DNA of 64,000 nt, taken from NCBI RefSeq assembly GCF_027627575.1, contig NZ_CP114065.1:4960001-5024000 (forward strand), in the 5' to 3' direction. The notes beneath the pieces were generated by a model, which saw nothing but the letters and a program-made list of their open reading frames with translations, was not told where the DNA came from and searched no databases. Source of the stretch: Kribbella sp. CA-293567 (lineage in GTDB: Bacteria; Actinomycetota; Actinomycetes; Propionibacteriales; Kribbellaceae). Positions 42,701 through 51,095 of this stretch are shown here, piece after piece (the stretch's first letter is position 1; each line of letters opens with the position of its first letter). A program made the translations under genes and the position numbers.

Positions 42701-42798
42701 GCGTCCAACTCGTCCAGCATCCGCCCGGCCCGCGCCGAATCGGCGAACCCGGCTCGCGCCAGCCGTCCCGCTCCTGAAACTCTCCGCACCTCAGCCAC
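39796..42798 (-). CDS. glnE: Bifunctional glutamine synthetase adenylyltransferase/adenylyl-removing enzyme
   Basis: 1000 aa, full length. Two nucleotidyltransferase halves both retain metal-binding DxD motifs: GGRELNYVSDVDVLFV (N-terminal, removing domain, about residue 225) and GGHELSYGSDADVMFV (C-terminal, transferase domain, about residue 730). Each is followed by the PVDAALRPEGK/AIDADLRPEGRQGP segment. GlnE adenylylates a Tyr of glutamine synthetase when nitrogen is plentiful. GTG start at 42798. glnA2 lies 3 kb away in the same direction, as in mycobacteria. Confidence 0.94.
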   Translation of the reverse strand: MAEVRRVSGAGRLARAGFADSARAGRMLDELDALDALSAPGEYGPMASDQLIASLSESADPDLALCGLLGIAESLHANEFDLAAFARTLDLDADFRRRLIYVLGASEALGRHLSVHPRHWYDLADPALAASRPTPDDVAACLATAVDAPNPTDALRVEYRRLLLRLAARDLAEGLLVDETAAVLADLAGGALQTALQIARNEYFAAHPKAADCRLAIVAMGKCGGRELNYVSDVDVLFVAEPLEGQEEAPALKTATALASATMRICSAQTAEGTLWPVDAALRPEGKAGPLVRTLDSHLAYYQRWAKTWEFQALLKARAVAGDAELGELYAEKTRELVWSAADREGFVGDVQAMRRRVVDHIPAADADRQLKLGPGGLRDVEFAVQLLQLVHGRSDESVRSGTTLIALEQLTTCGYVGRTDGAVLADAYRFLRSMEHRIQLYRLRRTHQVPDDDDDLRRLGRSLGFTKNPIDDLMTAWKKQGLEVRRLHEKLFYRPLLAAVARIPGEEVRLTPEAAKQRLTALGYADPGSALRHIEALSEGVSRRSSIQRALLPAMLGWFAESPDPDAGLLAFRTISDSLGSTPWYLRQLRDEGASAERLAHLLASGRYAVDLLQRAPEATAMLADERELAPRALESLLSEMSAAGRRQDEPVAAVAAIRGARRRELFRIAASDLSGLLEVEAVGEALTTVSVATLTAALEVARRTVAKGEPEPTRMSIVAMGRFGGHELSYGSDADVMFVHDPVPGASEKAATDFATQVASELRRLLALPGADPAVAIDADLRPEGRQGPLVRTLASYASYYARWSAVWEAQALLRADPLCGDPELCDAFRALIDPLRYPEGGISDRDVLEIRRIKARVDAERLPRGADPATHTKLGRGGLADIEWTVQLLQMRYAHRIQDLRTTRTLGTLRAAVDVGLVEAPDADVLCRAWEMATRIRNAIMLVRARPGDSLPRDPRDLAAVAQICGYNPGETSQFSDDYRRRTRQARNVVDRLFWGD

Positions 42799-42956
42799 GA
42801 CCGCCAGCCTAGTGCCGCGCTCCGCGAGCCACGTCCGGTGCTTATCGCAACTTCACAGCAAATCTCAGCCGGTACACGGCCGGATCGCGACGAGATTGCG
42901 GCCAACACACGGAGTGGCTTGGCATATTCGGGCTGTAGTCGGCATGATGACTCGTT

Positions 42957-43445
42957 ATGGTCATGATGACGGGGTCGCTCGCTGTTCGGGGCACGGTGGT
43001 CTGGTTGACGCCCCAGCAGGGTGGGCGGGTGTCCGGGCCGCCCGAGCCGGACTACGACTACGACTACACAGCAACCGCCTACCTCCCACCGAGGACCGCG
43101 GAAGACGGGCAGGCCGGGCTGTCGCTCCGGCGCTTCGCACCAGGCGCCTGGCGAACCCCCGCGGAAGGCATCCTGGTGCCGGCCAAGGGCAACCGCGCCC
43201 AGCAGGTGGTCCCCGGCAACCTCGTCGTGATCACCGAGGGCGTCCGCCCGGTCGGCCTGCTCACCGTCGAGGAGGTCAACGCTCTGGAGCCCGACGCCAC
43301 CGCCGTGACCGACCGCGTTCCCGAGCCCGAGATCACCGGCCTCACCACGCTCCGCCCGGGCACCGACGCCGGCACCGACGCGCCGTACCGCCACTCCACC
43401 GCGACCACGCGGTGGAGCGCGCACGAACGCGCCGGCGCCAGCTGA
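42957..43445 (+). CDS. Hypothetical protein with EF-Tu-barrel-like pattern
   Basis: 162 aa. I recognise no firm family. TVVWLTPQQGGRVSGPPEPDY recalls the EF-Tu C-terminal barrel motif (LTPEEGGR), followed by a Tyr/Asp run and an LRRFAPGAWRTPAEGILVP beta stretch. The C-terminus is disordered. Three successive ATGs (42957, 42963, 42966) compete. It lies alone between divergent glnE and the convergent PQQ gene. Base use is like neighbours. Confidence 0.5.
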   Translation: MVMMTGSLAVRGTVVWLTPQQGGRVSGPPEPDYDYDYTATAYLPPRTAEDGQAGLSLRRFAPGAWRTPAEGILVPAKGNRAQQVVPGNLVVITEGVRPVGLLTVEEVNALEPDATAVTDRVPEPEITGLTTLRPGTDAGTDAPYRHSTATTRWSAHERAGAS

Positions 43446-43450
43446 CGCTG

Positions 43451-45651
43451 CTACCCGGCCGGGATCTGGTTCAGTACCGCGAACTTGTCGGCGGCGCCTC
43501 CGTTCGAGGCGGCGACGATCTTGCGGGTGATGGTGTGACCGGCCCCCGGGGCGAGCTCGAGCTTGAACTTGCTCATCGTGAAGTTGCTCTGGGAGTAGCC
43601 GGTGAACGGACCACTGGCCGCGGTGTAGATCAGGCCGTAGGTCTGGTTGTCGGGGCTGGTGCCCGCCTGGGCGATCCAGCGGTTCGCGTTCGGCACCTGA
43701 CTGAACGGGCCGCCGGAGGTGACCGGAGCGAAGCCGGAGACGGCAGAGCGAGAGCCGGGTCCGTCGTGGTCCATGGCGTCACCTGCCCAGACCGACAACG
43801 CGGCAGCCGAGTCGTTCGTGAAGGTCGTCGCCGCGGTGATGAACTGCTCGTCCGGCGTCGCGGTGTAGGTCGTGACGATCTTCAGCCCGGGATGCTCCGC
43901 CGACGTGCCGGTCACCCGGACCACGGCCTTGGTCCCGCTGTTCTCGACGACCTGTACGTCGTTCGAGCGCGTCTGCAGTTGCGCCCACGCGTTGCCACCC
44001 ACCGGTTCGGCCGTGCTCACGTAGGGCAGATTGATCCAGTCCAGCTGGTCCGGCTGACCGGTGATCGCCAGGTCGAGCACCTTGCCGGTGGTCGACTGGC
44101 TCAGCTGCGGATCGTTGGAGACCTTCGCGATCGCCATCGCCAGCTGCTTGTTCTCGATCACCACATCCCGCGGGCCGCCTTCGACCAGCCCACTCGGCAG
44201 CCGCTTGCCGGTACTCGCGTCGACGTTCACCGGTGAGATCTCCAGGTTCACCTCGACCGTTCCCCCGGCGACCACCTCGACCTCCCGCGAAGCCGTCGCG
44301 AAGCCGAGTTGCGCCACTTGGATCGTGTACTTGCCTGCGCCCGCCGGCAGCCCGAGGCGGTAGTTGCCTGCAGCATCGGTAGTGCTGCTGCCGATCGAGG
44401 CACCGTCCCGCACCACGCTGACCGTGGTGCTGACCGCCGGCGCGCCGGTGACCTGGTTCGTCACCGTTCCGGTCACCACCGGCCACCGCGCTGCCGCCGT
44501 ACCGCCCGGGGTGAAAGCGTAGAGATTGCCGTCCAGCGCTCCCACCACCACAGTGTTGCCGCTGACCGCGGGGCCCGCAGCCACCCAGGTACCGAGGTTC
44601 TGCTGCCACAACGGCTGGCCAGTACCGGCGTCGAGCGCGTAGAAGCCACCGCTGTTGGCGCCCACGAACAATGTGTTCCCCGACAGGGCCGGTGAGGTGA
44701 AAGACCCACCCGGTACGTCGATCCCGGCAGCAGCTGATCCCAGATCACAGCACCGGTCGTCGCGTTCAGAGCAACGACGGCACCACTCGGGAAGGACATG
44801 TAGACCGTGTTGCCCTTGATCGCGGCAGCCGACGGAGTCGCCCCACCGTTGACCAGCGACGGATGCGAACTGGTGTAGCTCCACAGCACGGCGCCGGTCG
44901 CGCCATCGCGGGCCACGATCCCGTTGTTCGACCCGATGAAAACCTTGCCGCCGCCCGCCGACGGGATGCCGTCCTGCCAGCCACCCAAGGTGTCGGTGCC
45001 GGTCCACAGCTTCTTGCCGGTCGCCAGGTCGTAGGCGATCACGATGCTGCCGTGCACCGACGACGGCACCTGATAGGTCCACAGCACCTGACCGGTTGCC
45101 TGCGACACCGCGTGCACAGCGCTGTTGCCCTCACCGTTCTCGTCCCGCGACCCGGCGTACACGACACCGTCGACGATCGCGGGCGAGCCGGTCAGGAAGG
45201 TGCCCTTGGTCCGGTACGACCAGGCCAGTCGCTGCCCGGCCTCCACTGCATCACCCGCGACTCCCGCATGGGCGGCGTCCCCGTGGTGCTGCGACCAGTC
45301 GGCACCGGCCACGGGCACGATCGCCTTGTCGGCGGTGAAGGTGAAGTCCGAGGTCGCGGTCCACCGAGCACCGTCCTCGTCCTCGACCTCCACCTCGACC
45401 AAGTGCGGCCCGATCGGCTTCTTCAGCCCGGCCGGCAGGGCGGCGTACCAGGTGAACTCACCCGTCGAGCGCAGATCGCTCCAACGCCCCCGATCGACCC
45501 GGAGGCTGAGCAGGTAGGAAACCTGGTCGCCGTCCTGGGTCACGGTCGAGTAGCCGGCCGTGGCGATCACGTGCGCCTCGGCGGTGCTCGTGGCCACGCC
45601 ACCGCCGAGCAGGAACAGGATCATCCCGGAGCACACCAGCCATCGCCGCAT
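43451..45651 (-). pseudogene. Secreted PQQ-type beta-propeller protein with carboxypeptidase-regulatory-like domain, frameshifted
   Basis: A signal peptide (MRRWLVCSGMILFLLGGG to about residue 26) and a short beta domain precede PQQ-like propeller repeats (LAWSYRTKGTFLTGSPAIVD, GQVLWTYQV, GTGQPLWQQNLGTW, in parts). A CarboxypepD_reg Ig-like domain (TGTVTNQVTGAPAVSTTVSV) and an approximately 210-residue C-terminal beta domain follow. The frame breaks at about 44724: adding one G to GGG (plus-strand CCC 44723-44725) joins LLPG to IDVPGGSFTSPALSG and gives about 733 aa. Function unknown; an extracellular scaffold or sensor is likely. Confidence 0.75.
44723..44725 (-). other. Frameshift site in the PQQ-propeller gene (one G missing)
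   Basis: Minus strand reads CTG CTG CCG GGA TCG; an extra G in the GGG run restores CCG GGG ATC GAC GTA CCG and the downstream propeller frame. Confidence 0.7.
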
Positions 45652-45776
45652 GAAACGACATTTGACGCGCTCCGGGCATCCAGTGGATGACGCCTCAGGA
45701 AACTATTTACCGCTTCAGCACGGCGGACAGTAACTACGTGCGACCCGGTCGCAGCTCGCGCGCCGGGGGTCGGCGA

Positions 45777-47117
45777 TCAGAGGACCGGCAGCAGCTTGTT
45801 CAGCTCGAACGGCGTGACCTGCTTGCGGTAGTCCTGCCACTCGGCCCGCTTGTTGCGCAGGAAGAAGTCGAAGACGTGCTCACCGAGCGTCTCGGCCACC
45901 AGTTCGCTGTCCTCCATCGCCGAGATCGCCTCGGCGAGGCTGCTCGGCAGCGGCTTGATCCCGAGCGCTTTGCGTTCGCGCGGCGTCAGCGACCAGACGT
46001 CGTCCTCGGCCTCGCGCGGCAGCTCGTAGCCCTCTTCGATGCCCTTCAGCCCGGCCGCCAGCATCAGCGCGAAGGCGAGGTACGGGTTGGCCGCCGAGTC
46101 CAGCGACCGGAACTCGACCCGCGAGGACTGACCCTTGTGCGGCTTGTACATCGGCACCCGGACCAGCGCGGACCGGTTGTTGTGCCCCCATGAGATGAAC
46201 GACGGGGCCTCGTCGCCGACGGCGAGCCGCTTGTAGGAGTTGACCCACTGGTTCGTCACCGCGGTGATCTCGGCCGCGTGGTGCAGCAGGCCGGCAATGA
46301 AGGCGCGGCCGGTCTTGGACAGCTGGTACTGCGCGCCGCCCTCGAAGAACGCGTTCCGGTCACCCTCGAACAGTGACATGTGGGTGTGCATCCCCGAACC
46401 GGGGTGCTCGCTCAGCGGCTTCGGCATGAAGGACGCGTAGATGCCCTGCGACAGCGCGACCTCCTTCACCACCACCCGGAACGTCATGATGTTGTCGGCG
46501 GTGCTCAGCGCGTCGGCGTACCGCAGGTCGATCTCCTGCTGGCCCGGTCCGCCCTCGTGGTGGCTGAACTCGACCGAGATGCCCATCGACTCCAGCATCG
46601 TGATCGCCTCGCGGCGGAAGTCGTTGCCGATGCCCTGCGGGGTGTGGTCGAAGTAGCCGGACGAGTCGACCGGTTCGGGGTACGTCCCGGGCGCGCCGGT
46701 CAGCGACTTGAACAGGTAGAACTCGATCTCGGGGTGGGTGTAGAAGGTGAAGCCGAGGTCGGCCGCCTTCGACAGGGTCCGCTTCAGCACGTGCCGCGGG
46801 TCGGCGAAGGAGGCCGAGCCGTCGGGCATGTTGATGTCGCAGAACATCCGCGCAGTGCCCATCGTCTCGCCCCGCCAGGGCAGGATCTGGAACGTCGAGG
46901 GGTCCGGCTTGGCCAGCATGTCGGCCTCGGTGACCCGGGCGAAGCCCTCGATCGCGGACCCGTCGAACCCGATCCCCTCGGCGAACGCGCCCTCCAGCTC
47001 GGCCGGCGCCACCGCCACCGACTTGAGGAACCCGAGCACATCGGTGAACCAGAGCCGCACGAACCGTACGTCGCGCTCCTCGAGCGCGCGCAGTACGAAC
47101 TCCTGCTGCTTGTCCAT
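45777..47117 (-). CDS. glnA2: Glutamine synthetase, GlnA2 type
   Basis: 446 aa, identical in length to mycobacterial GlnA2. Typical blocks: FVRLWFTDVLGFLKSVAVAP, FDGSAIEGFARV, FYTHPEIEFYLF, SVEFSHHEGGPGQQEIDLR (in parts) and GHNNRSALVRVP. It joins glutamate and ammonia using ATP. At the position of the adenylylated Tyr (NLYDLPP in GlnA1) it has DVWSLTP, so it should not be a GlnE target. ATG 47117 is chosen over GTG 47129 because AGGAGAGG is then at a workable distance. A GlnR-like box lies upstream. Confidence 0.93.
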   Translation of the reverse strand: MDKQQEFVLRALEERDVRFVRLWFTDVLGFLKSVAVAPAELEGAFAEGIGFDGSAIEGFARVTEADMLAKPDPSTFQILPWRGETMGTARMFCDINMPDGSASFADPRHVLKRTLSKAADLGFTFYTHPEIEFYLFKSLTGAPGTYPEPVDSSGYFDHTPQGIGNDFRREAITMLESMGISVEFSHHEGGPGQQEIDLRYADALSTADNIMTFRVVVKEVALSQGIYASFMPKPLSEHPGSGMHTHMSLFEGDRNAFFEGGAQYQLSKTGRAFIAGLLHHAAEITAVTNQWVNSYKRLAVGDEAPSFISWGHNNRSALVRVPMYKPHKGQSSRVEFRSLDSAANPYLAFALMLAAGLKGIEEGYELPREAEDDVWSLTPRERKALGIKPLPSSLAEAISAMEDSELVAETLGEHVFDFFLRNKRAEWQDYRKQVTPFELNKLLPVL

Positions 47118-47184
47118 CGGCGAGTCCACCTCTCCTGCTGTCCAGCCTGGTTGCCGGGGGCCTCACACAGTCTGCCCCGGGCGT

Positions 47185-47200
47185 GTTAAGCAGACGTTAC
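47185..47200. promoter_or_regulatory. Candidate GlnR box before glnA2
   Basis: GTTAAGCAGACGTTAC (GTAAC-N6-TTAAC on the minus strand) resembles the GlnR half-site pair gTnAc-n6-GaAAc, 68 bp upstream of glnA2. Eight of ten constrained bases match. Confidence 0.4.
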
Positions 47201-47250
47201 GTGTTCGAGGAGAGATCGCGCGCACTCGGCCCACCGGTACTGTGGACAAC

Positions 47251-47634
47251 GTGCCCCCGACCCCCATTCTGATCTTCGACGGCGACTGTGCCTTCTGTAC
47301 GACGAGCGCCCGCTGGCTGCAGCGACGGCTCGGTGGCGCGGTGCCGGTGGAGCCCTGGCAGTTCACCGACCTGGCGGCCTACGGGACGACGGCGGAGCGC
47401 GCGCGGTACGAGGTGTTGTGGGTGGACGCGACGGGCGTGATCCACGGCGGCGCCCAGGCGTTCGCGCGCTGGCTGATCCACACCGGCGGACCGTGGCGGG
47501 CGCTCGGGACGCTGATCACGCTCCCGCCCGTGCGCTGGATCGCGGCCGGGGTCTACCGCCTGATCGCGAACAACCGCGAGAAGATGCCCGGCGGCACGCC
47601 AGCATGCGCCCTCCCTCCCCCTGAAGGGCGATAA
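47251..47634 (+). CDS. DCC-family protein (DUF393)
   Basis: 127 aa. The N-terminal FDGDCAFCT is the DxxxC..C signature of DUF393 (thiol-disulfide-like fold). Such genes cluster with HTTM membrane proteins, as here. TACTGT (47238-47243) ends 7 nt before GTG 47251, suggesting a leaderless mRNA. Function unknown, possibly redox handling at the membrane. Confidence 0.85.
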   Translation: MPPTPILIFDGDCAFCTTSARWLQRRLGGAVPVEPWQFTDLAAYGTTAERARYEVLWVDATGVIHGGAQAFARWLIHTGGPWRALGTLITLPPVRWIAAGVYRLIANNREKMPGGTPACALPPPEGR

Positions 47635-47651
47635 GGCTCTAGTCTCCTCTC

Positions 47652-48056
47652 GTGCAGACGATCTTCCAGGTGGCGCTGATCCTCGCTGCCGTTCTCTGCG
47701 CCAGCGACCTGCTGCTCAGCACGGGCCGGTTCGTCCGGTCGATCCAGCGCCGCCGCCCCGCCGAGCTGGACGTCCTGGGCCGCCGCTGGCTGCCGATTCC
47801 CGAGCTCGGCTTCGGCATGTTCGCGTTCTGCTGCCCGGGACTCGTCACACTCGGGCTGACCCACTCAGACGCCGGGCTGCCGACCAAGCAGATCCTGCTC
47901 GCCGCGCTCGTTTTCGGCTACGCCGGCGCTGTCCTGTCCCGCGTCGTCCGTACGCCGGGCCCCGGCGGTCGCCGCTTCCGCCTCCGGGCCGGCCTGCTGC
48001 TCGGGCTGCCGGCCATCTTCGGTCTCGTCTTCGGCCTCTCCGGCGTGGCGGTCTGA
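47652..48056 (+). CDS. Small membrane protein
   Basis: 134 aa with four hydrophobic segments (about 4-22, 50-70, 85-100, 112-132) and a basic loop. No family recognised. TAGTCT (47640-47645) ends 6 nt before GTG 47652. Its 3' half overlaps the antisense tail of the HTTM gene by 192 nt; the hydrophobic pattern makes this frame the better candidate in the overlap. Confidence 0.6.
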   Translation: MQTIFQVALILAAVLCASDLLLSTGRFVRSIQRRRPAELDVLGRRWLPIPELGFGMFAFCCPGLVTLGLTHSDAGLPTKQILLAALVFGYAGAVLSRVVRTPGPGGRRFRLRAGLLLGLPAIFGLVFGLSGVAV

Positions 48057-48968
48057 CCGGCGCCGCCGGAACCACGGCACCACCCGCTCCAGCGGAGCGA
48101 AGGCGAGCCAGCAGACGACGGTCGGCAGGAAGTGGATCAGCAGGATCGCCGTGTTCGCGACGTGGAAGCCGATGAAGAACAAGGCACCGAGCAGTTGCCA
48201 CCGGCCCTTGAGCCAGAGGATGACCGGCGAGCAGAACTCCCCGACGATGCCGACCCACTGCATCACGTGCAGCATCCACGGGTACTGCAGCAGCCACTCC
48301 CCCACCGGATGCGGACGGCGCACGATCGCCCAGGTGAGGATCGCGCTGCCCGGCCAGGCCAGGGTCCAGTTGGCGCCGCGCAGTTTGGCGACGGCCGACA
48401 GGAAGTAGGTGGCGATCACCGAGAGCTGCACACACCGGATTGCCCAGCCGGCGGCCTCCGACGTGGTTTGATCCGCGTACGGCGACACCTCCCGGCGCCA
48501 CGACCGGTTCCAGCCCTTGGTCCGCGGCGCCACGGTCGGCAGCACCCACAGAGCGACCACGAGCGCGAGGTGGTCGTGGTCGACCTTGCCGTCGCTCATC
48601 CCGATCAGCACCCACCAGGTGAAGGCCGGCGCTACGATCCAGCCCGCCAGTCTGGGCAGCCGGTTGGTCGCGCCGATCAGGCAGAAGACGATCAGGACGA
48701 CGTACAGGGTGGTCGTGTTGGCGACCGACGGCTTGGGCAGGTCGAAGATCCGTGCCAGCAACAGCGGCTGGTAGAGACCGGGCTGCTCACCCTTGAGCCG
48801 GGTGTCACGGACGAACGCGTGCATGTCGAGGATGACGAACAGGTAGAGGATCGTGCGCAGCCAGGCGATCCGGGCCAGCGCGATCTTCGGGGTGAACCAG
48901 CTCGCGATCCGCTGCCCTCGCGACGCCGGAACGACCGGTGCCGGGACGACTGGTGCCGGGGCGCTCAT
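47865..48968 (-). CDS. HTTM-domain membrane protein (vitamin-K carboxylase-like)
   Basis: 367 aa. Residues about 25-300 carry eight or so membrane helices with the HTTM signatures RTILYLFVILDMHAFV and YFLSAVAKLRGANWTLAWPG and QWVGIVGEFCSPVILW (in parts). The last 60 residues are charged, low-complexity and lie antisense to the convergent gene, so the conserved protein ends near residue 304. The ATG start at 48968 overlaps the stop of the upstream gene (ATGA). HTTM proteins are related to gamma-glutamyl carboxylase; catalytic activity here is unproven. Confidence 0.75.
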   Translation of the reverse strand: MSAPAPVVPAPVVPASRGQRIASWFTPKIALARIAWLRTILYLFVILDMHAFVRDTRLKGEQPGLYQPLLLARIFDLPKPSVANTTTLYVVLIVFCLIGATNRLPRLAGWIVAPAFTWWVLIGMSDGKVDHDHLALVVALWVLPTVAPRTKGWNRSWRREVSPYADQTTSEAAGWAIRCVQLSVIATYFLSAVAKLRGANWTLAWPGSAILTWAIVRRPHPVGEWLLQYPWMLHVMQWVGIVGEFCSPVILWLKGRWQLLGALFFIGFHVANTAILLIHFLPTVVCWLAFAPLERVVPWFRRRRSDRHAGEAEDETEDGRQPEQQAGPEAEAATAGARRTDDAGQDSAGVAENERGEQDLLGRQPGV

Positions 48969-49450
48969 CGGCGGACCTGCCAGGTCGCGAGGACCTCCGG
49001 CACGGGATCGCCGGCGACCTTGCCCTCCACCAGCGTGGTGGTGTCCCGGATCAGCTCGAGCTTCACGTACTTCGGCTGGTCCGGGTGCTTGCGCGCCCAG
49101 CCGTCGGCCACCGCCTGCAGCAGCGACGGGTCCTTCACGATCTCACCGGTCCGCGCCTCGATCTCGGCCCGGGCCACGCCGGCCCCCTCGATGTTGAGCG
49201 GTACGTCGACCGTCGTACCGGCATCGGTCCGGGCGCTGATCCGGGTGTAGGTGATCGAAGCGTCGTCGGCCACCGACCCGGCGTACTGCGACATCGGGCC
49301 GAACGGCCAGGCGTCGTCACTGGCGCGGACCGAGCCGTTGACCAGCAGGACGAGTCCGACCACGGCCACCACCACCCGGATCGCCTTGCCCACCGGGCCC
49401 AGCCGGACGTCCTCGATCGGCTGCTGCTGCTTCGTCACCACGCCCGCCAT
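48965..49450 (-). CDS. HTTM-associated membrane-anchored protein
   Basis: 161 aa. One N-terminal membrane helix (AIRVVVAVVGLVLLVNGSV), then an extracytoplasmic alpha/beta domain with WPFGPMSQYAG, a motif typical of proteins encoded next to HTTM genes. It is translationally coupled to the HTTM gene (4-nt overlap). Function unknown; probably a partner or substrate of the HTTM protein. Confidence 0.7.
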   Translation of the reverse strand: MAGVVTKQQQPIEDVRLGPVGKAIRVVVAVVGLVLLVNGSVRASDDAWPFGPMSQYAGSVADDASITYTRISARTDAGTTVDVPLNIEGAGVARAEIEARTGEIVKDPSLLQAVADGWARKHPDQPKYVKLELIRDTTTLVEGKVAGDPVPEVLATWQVRR

Positions 49451-49468
49451 TACACACCAAGCCTGGTA

Positions 49469-50041
49469 TCAGCTGGTTTCGTCGGCCCGCGGCGGCAGGG
49501 TCGGGTAGTCGTTCACCGGATAGACACCCACCGTGAAGCCGTACGTCGTGTCGCCCGACCGCGGCAGCTTGTCGAAGTCGTGGATCAACTCCTGGACCTG
49601 CTTCCAGAACTCCGCCACCCGTTCGTCGGGGATCCTGGCGTGCCGGATGAACGAGCGCAACTGGCCGGCGTCGTAGGCACCGACCGACTCCCTCGCCGCC
49701 ACCTCGAAGTCGTTGAAGTCCACCAGCCCCGTGCTCCGGCCGAGGCCGTAGTAGAACATCCGGGCCGCGCGGCCGTAGTACCGCTCCTCGATCGCCCGGA
49801 CCCGGCGGGTCCGCACCACGCGCAGCAGGCCGGCGTCGGCGAGCACGTTGACGTGGTGCGCGACCGTGCTCTTCGGCCGCTTCACCGCCGCCGCCAGCTC
49901 GGTCACCGTCGCGGCGCGTTCGTGCAGCAACTGCAGGATCGAGGTCCGCAGCGGATCGCTGATCGCCTTCACCTGCTCGGCGGTGGTGAGCTCGATGGTG
50001 TCCTCGAGCTCGTAGTCCGGGACGAGGGGATTGCTTGTCAT
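49469..50041 (-). CDS. ArsR-type winged-helix transcriptional regulator
   Basis: 190 aa. Residues about 20-90: EQVKAISDPLRTSILQLLHE, VTELAAAVKRPKSTVAHHVN, then a VRTRRVRAIEERYYG wing. No metal-ligand cysteines. The C-terminal half is a helical effector domain. ATG 50041 (or GTG 50047). TAGTCT lies 9 nt before the ATG. It is divergent from a dienelactone hydrolase gene with a GGAACGTTCC palindrome between. Confidence 0.85.
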   Translation of the reverse strand: MTSNPLVPDYELEDTIELTTAEQVKAISDPLRTSILQLLHERAATVTELAAAVKRPKSTVAHHVNVLADAGLLRVVRTRRVRAIEERYYGRAARMFYYGLGRSTGLVDFNDFEVAARESVGAYDAGQLRSFIRHARIPDERVAEFWKQVQELIHDFDKLPRSGDTTYGFTVGVYPVNDYPTLPPRADETS

Positions 50042-50063
50042 GGTCACATCAGACTAACATCGC

Positions 50064-50073
50064 GGAACGTTCC
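50064..50073. promoter_or_regulatory. Palindrome GGAACGTTCC between arsR and dienelactone hydrolase
   Basis: A perfect 10-bp palindrome in the 69-bp divergent gap; likely operator of the ArsR-type regulator. Confidence 0.5.
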
Positions 50074-50110
50074 ATATTCTTGGATCATTCACCGCAGGAA
50101 AGAGCTGACG

Positions 50111-50698
50111 ATGGCTGAGATCGTGCTGTTCCACCACGCGCAGGGACTCACCGAGGGAGTGCGTGCCTTCGCCGGCAGCCTTCGCGAGGCCGGGCATGTC
50201 GTCCACCTCCCGGACCTGTACGAAGGCAAGGTCTTCGAGACTCTCGACGAGGGCATCGACTACGCGCGGCAGACCGGCTTCGGCGTCGTGAAGGAGCGCG
50301 GCCTGGCCGCGGCCGACGCGCTGAACGGCGGCGCGGCCAACGGCCTGGTGTACGCCGGCTTGTCGCTCGGCGCGATGCCCGCGCAGGAGCTGGCCCAGAC
50401 TCGTCCGGGCGCCCGCGGCGCGCTGCTGCTGCACGGCTGCATCCCGGTCTCCGAGTTCGGCGAGAGCTGGCCCGCCGGCGTTCCCGTCCAGGTGCACGCG
50501 ATGGAGCAGGACCCGTTCTTCATCGAGGAAGGCGGCGATCTGGACGCGGCCAAGGCCTTGGTCGCCGCCGCTCCCGGCGAGGCCGAACTCTTCCTCTACC
50601 CGGGCAAGGAGCACCTGTTCAGCGACTCGTCGCTGCCGGCCTACGACGAGGACGCGACCAAGCTGCTGATCAGCCGGGTGCTGGCCTTCCTGGACTGA
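50111..50698 (+). CDS. Dienelactone hydrolase family protein
   Basis: 195 aa alpha/beta hydrolase: EIVLFHHAQGLTEGVRAFA, then GLVYAGLSLGAMPAQ (nucleophile elbow with Ser instead of Cys), Asp near MEQDPFF and His in YPGKEHLFSD. Small size and the C-terminal LFSDSSLPAYDEDA match the family. Substrate unknown. ATG 50111 follows AGGAAAGAG. Confidence 0.82.
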   Translation: MAEIVLFHHAQGLTEGVRAFAGSLREAGHVVHLPDLYEGKVFETLDEGIDYARQTGFGVVKERGLAAADALNGGAANGLVYAGLSLGAMPAQELAQTRPGARGALLLHGCIPVSEFGESWPAGVPVQVHAMEQDPFFIEEGGDLDAAKALVAAAPGEAELFLYPGKEHLFSDSSLPAYDEDATKLLISRVLAFLD

Positions 50699-50732
50699 CG
50701 GAACCTCTGGCACGGCGCGCTAGCATCGGCGG

Positions 50733-51095
50733 ATGCCGACGATTCAGCAGGTGGCCGAAGGATTCTCCAGCCACCAGTTCCGGGAGATCTACGACTTCCT
50801 GCACCCGCAGGTGCAGTGGACGCTGGTGGGCGCCGCCCGGCTCGAAGGGATCGAGCAGGTGCGGCACGCCTGCGAGCAGTCGCTGGCGCAGCTCGAGCGG
50901 ACGACCACCCAGTTCCTCCGCTTCAAGACGATCGCCGGACCGGACTCCGTCGCCATCGACTCGATCGCCAAGTACGTGGACCACAAGTGGCAGAGCTCGA
51001 TCGTCCGGTCCTGCGATGTGTACGAGTTCAGCGAGGGCTACCTGGTCGCGATCACCAGCTATACGGCCGAGATCGCGGCGGCGGACCTGCCATAG
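50733..51095 (+). CDS. SnoaL-like/NTF2-fold protein
   Basis: 120 aa: a nuclear-transport-factor-2-like single domain (EGFSSHQFREIYDFLHPQVQWTLVG, VDHKWQSSIVRSCDVYEF, in parts). Function unknown. TAGCAT (50721-50726) ends 6 nt before ATG 50733 (leaderless pattern). Its 3' end overlaps the convergent DUF418 gene by 37 nt. Confidence 0.7.
   Translation: MPTIQQVAEGFSSHQFREIYDFLHPQVQWTLVGAARLEGIEQVRHACEQSLAQLERTTTQFLRFKTIAGPDSVAIDSIAKYVDHKWQSSIVRSCDVYEFSEGYLVAITSYTAEIAAADLP

Noticed and set aside
39760..42777. 1005-codon plus-strand frame opposite glnE
   Set aside because: Shadow of glnE, whose two DxD transferase motifs are intact.
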